Below, piece by piece: positions 17,231 through 19,540 of a DNA stretch of 19,540 bases. Source of the DNA: an uncultured bacterium (GTDB lineage: Bacteria > Hydrogenedentota > Hydrogenedentia > Hydrogenedentales > JAEUWI01); contig CALAXS010000542.1 of the NCBI GenBank assembly GCA_937895305.1, positions 1 through 19,540 of the forward strand, in the 5' to 3' direction. The translations under genes were made by a program, and so were the position numbers. The notes beneath the pieces are model-generated. The model made no database searches. It was not told where the DNA came from and was given only the letters and a program-made list of their open reading frames with translations. Each line of letters starts with the position of its first letter. The first letter of the stretch is position 1.

Positions 17231-19327
17231 CTAATCTTTAATAAAATCGTTATACACCGAATCAATCTGAAATCCGTCCACACCCGCAGCCTGCAGTGCC
17301 TTAATATCCCGCTCAGCATCATTGACATGCGTCTTTGCATCATACCGGAAAATATTTACACCCGGAATAACCAGCGCACCCCGTTCCTGCATGGGCTTAA
17401 TCTGTTCCCTGTCCAGCTGCTCAGGAAGTCCAAACCAGAAGTAGCCCTTCAAATCAGCTTTCCCATCCTCAATCTGCTCATCCAACAACCGGAACATAAT
17501 GTGCTCATCCAGCGCATCCCGCAATGCAGGCGCACCATTGATACAACACGTAGCATTGACCAGTTCGAAACGCTGTAGCAAGCCGAGTACCCGTCGTAGC
17601 AGGTCAGGATTATCGCTCACCTTAAAATCCAGCATGACTCCCAGATTCTTCGTCTTGCAAATCGCCAATGCCTCTTCCAGATGCATAATGGTCTCACCAT
17701 TGGCCAGAGCGAAACCCGTAAGCTCACGAGCATTAAAATCGGCTATAGCTCCCGGTCGCCCACAGGCTTTGTCCATCGTCTTATCGTGGAAGAGTATAGG
17801 CTCGCCATCCTTTGACACTTGCACATCCAGCTCCACCATGGTGTAGCCCTGATCCGCAGCCAGATGAATCGCCCTGCGCGAACACTCGGGACTATCCTCC
17901 CTCATGACACCACCACGATGGGCAATCCGCAACGGATGATGTGCGTTCAGGGAGCTTGAACTGTTCAGATTAATGAGCGGCTTGCGCCCGGCAAGGCGAT
18001 GCACACTCGCCATGATGTCCTCTTCAATAGGCGGTGCCCAGGGACCATGAAAGAAGTAATAAATCATGGCCTCCGCACCCTCATAACCGCCTTCGCGCAA
18101 TACCCGCAACGAAGGGATATAGGCGCAAACATCATTGGCATAGGCAATGACGAAATTACTGTCCTGCCCGAATTCCTCCTTGATACGCAAAGAATAATCC
18201 ACGGTCACCTCACCGCCCAGCGCCGTTAGTTGGGGGCCTTCGGTAAATTTCCACACCTGCACCGGATAAGGATACGTCGTGGGTAGCGCACCCTCGCTAT
18301 CGAGAATACTCAGCAGATGCTTCGCACGACGCTGCTTATAGACATTGTCCCCAACGAGCTCCGCCTCAATTGCTTCCCGTGTGGGCGCTTCACTCAGCTT
18401 CAGCGGAATCTCCTCAAAATTTGTGCACAACGGCCCTGCCACCGGAGCAAGGGAAGTCTCCATGGCTTTGATAACCGCACGACCCAGCGTCTCGCCATAG
18501 AGCTGTGCCAGTACCAGCGTATTCCGTGGTAATGGATTCTGGTCACCACCACAACCTGCTACAAACAACGCGGTGCACCCGGGTACCTGTGCTTCGATAT
18601 AAATCTGCGCAAAGCCCGCGTAATCCCCACTAAGCTGTTGGAAACTCGTACAGGTATTATGACACGCATAACCGAAGAGCACGCTCTTTAAACTCCCGTC
18701 ACTCCTCCGCGCACGCAGTACAGGCACGTCATGGTCCACCGGACCGATTGGGTTAATGCTGTTCGTGACACCGCCCTGTGTGTACTTGCGACGATTTCCT
18801 GCAAAGTCCGCAGTCCCATTGCCCCACGCCAGTTCTACAGGTTCCAGGTCATCCATGGCTTCCGTGACCGCCGCCAGCAACAGCGCAGGAAGACCATTGG
18901 AATAGTCCTGTACCCGCTGCTTTTCAGCTTCCGCCATGCCATACATCTCGATGAGTCGATCCCCCAATGCAGGACTACTGTGCGTATGAGACGCACCAAT
19001 CAGGAGGCTCTTTCGCGGTATGCCATGCGCTTCTTCCACGAGCCGGGCCACTTCCTGACTCAAGGCCACAGGCACCGTAATGAGATCGAGCGTGATCACG
19101 ACACTACGGGCCTCTGTCTCATCTTCAATGACCAGCGCCTTGGCCCACAAGCTGTGGAGCTTTCCTTCGGACGGGGCCTTGCGCGACGCATAGCCCCCCA
19201 TCCAGATGGGATAATCCGGCGTAATATCACTACGTCCCACACCCACCTGGAGTGTGCCCGCATTCGCTATCGGAATCATGGTAAAGACCATAAGCATGAA
19301 GAAAAAACAAGTACAACAACGTTTCAT
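17231..19327 (-). CDS. Ceramidase-like / GDPD fusion protein, exported
   Basis: This uninterrupted 698-residue protein has a Sec signal (1-23, MKRCC...IANA), a neutral-ceramidase-like domain (about 24-446), a serine-rich linker (452-460) and a glycerophosphodiester phosphodiesterase domain (about 465-698). Ceramidase-type motifs are ASHTHSSP (112-119), YACHNT (220-225), GCGGDQNP (258-265) and AYIPS (402-406). GDPD motifs are HRGG (470-473), DSPE (478-481), ELDV (499-502) and FHD (513-515). LDFK (566-569) has Asp567 where glutamate is usual, and DGFQIDS (684-690) closes the domain. The ATG at 19327 is chosen because AAGGGAAGGGAA lies just upstream and a signal peptide starts there; an upstream ATG at 19357 is less likely. 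GDPD domains release alcohols from glycerophosphodiesters, so the protein may attack both acyl-amide and phosphodiester parts of a lipid. It is the first gene of a two-gene operon. Confidence 0.85.
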   Translation of the reverse strand: MKRCCTCFFFMLMVFTMIPIANAGTLQVGVGRSDITPDYPIWMGGYASRKAPSEGKLHSLWAKALVIEDETEARSVVITLDLITVPVALSQEVARLVEEAHGIPRKSLLIGASHTHSSPALGDRLIEMYGMAEAEKQRVQDYSNGLPALLLAAVTEAMDDLEPVELAWGNGTADFAGNRRKYTQGGVTNSINPIGPVDHDVPVLRARRSDGSLKSVLFGYACHNTCTSFQQLSGDYAGFAQIYIEAQVPGCTALFVAGCGGDQNPLPRNTLVLAQLYGETLGRAVIKAMETSLAPVAGPLCTNFEEIPLKLSEAPTREAIEAELVGDNVYKQRRAKHLLSILDSEGALPTTYPYPVQVWKFTEGPQLTALGGEVTVDYSLRIKEEFGQDSNFVIAYANDVCAYIPSLRVLREGGYEGAEAMIYYFFHGPWAPPIEEDIMASVHRLAGRKPLINLNSSSSLNAHHPLRIAHRGGVMREDSPECSRRAIHLAADQGYTMVELDVQVSKDGEPILFHDKTMDKACGRPGAIADFNARELTGFALANGETIMHLEEALAICKTKNLGVMLDFKVSDNPDLLRRVLGLLQRFELVNATCCINGAPALRDALDEHIMFRLLDEQIEDGKADLKGYFWFGLPEQLDREQIKPMQERGALVIPGVNIFRYDAKTHVNDAERDIKALQAAGVDGFQIDSVYNDFIKD

Positions 19328-19466
19328 GGGGCATTCCCTTCCCTTGGGCACATACACATCAATAAAGGGCTACGCTACAGCAAGAAAGGATATTGTTCAA
19401 GTTCGCTATGTTTTATCACAATGCTCCCCATCGCATAAGTGCAGGTAACAACGACTCCATTCCAGC

Positions 19467-19503
19467 CGTCATTGCGAGGAGGCTTCGCCGACGTGGCAAT
19501 CTT
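19467..19503 (+). repeat. CGTCATTGCG repeat (family C), partial
   Basis: CGTCATTGCGAGGAGGC is followed by CGACGTGGCAATCTTCC, matching the left arm of the element at 15574 and the right arm of the same element in reverse. The sequence runs on to the window edge, so a right arm outside cannot be excluded. It lies upstream of the ceramidase-GDPD operon, where a promoter is expected. Confidence 0.65.
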
Positions 19504-19540
19504 CCATGAGAAGGCTATGTCAAATTGCAAGCTGACGTGG

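Overview
The window looks like a chromosomal segment of a Gram-negative-type bacterium of moderate GC. It encodes Tat- and Sec-exported hydrolases and a SufBCDSU iron-sulfur operon. The mix of formylglycine sulfatases, BNR/Asp-box sialidase-like proteins and neutral-ceramidase-like proteins is typical of Hydrogenedentota, Planctomycetota, Lentisphaerota and similar phyla. That placement is inferred from gene content and is not proven.

Left third (1-5720, + strand): a compact five-gene suf operon, sufB-sufC-sufD-sufS-sufU, follows a long leader of about 260 nt. The start of one gene abuts or overlaps the stop of the previous one at sufB/sufC and sufS/sufU. The cysteine desulfurase and SufU are of the Bacillus type, with SufU in place of SufE. 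A strong intrinsic terminator (5935-5967) serves the convergent class II fumarase gene fumC (5989-7380, - strand).

Middle and right (7489-19327): this is an accessory region of exported hydrolases. It holds two closely related Tat-exported sulfatases, a Sec-exported Asp-box sialidase-like protein, a divergently transcribed Na+/solute symporter, and a second sialidase-like protein without a signal peptide. It ends with a two-gene operon of neutral-ceramidase-like proteins. The first gene of that operon is a fusion of a ceramidase-like domain to a glycerophosphodiester phosphodiesterase (GDPD) domain. Together the genes suggest stepwise stripping of a sulfated, acylated or phosphorylated glycoconjugate outside the cytoplasm followed by sodium-coupled uptake. 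The real substrate cannot be read from the sequence.

The gaps around these genes are filled with several families of short palindromic repeats: a two-hairpin element with compensatory changes, a REP/dRS3-like family with a conserved non-palindromic tail, and a 138-bp MITE-like element. No such repeats were seen inside the suf operon. No tRNA, rRNA, CRISPR array, transposase or phage gene was found.
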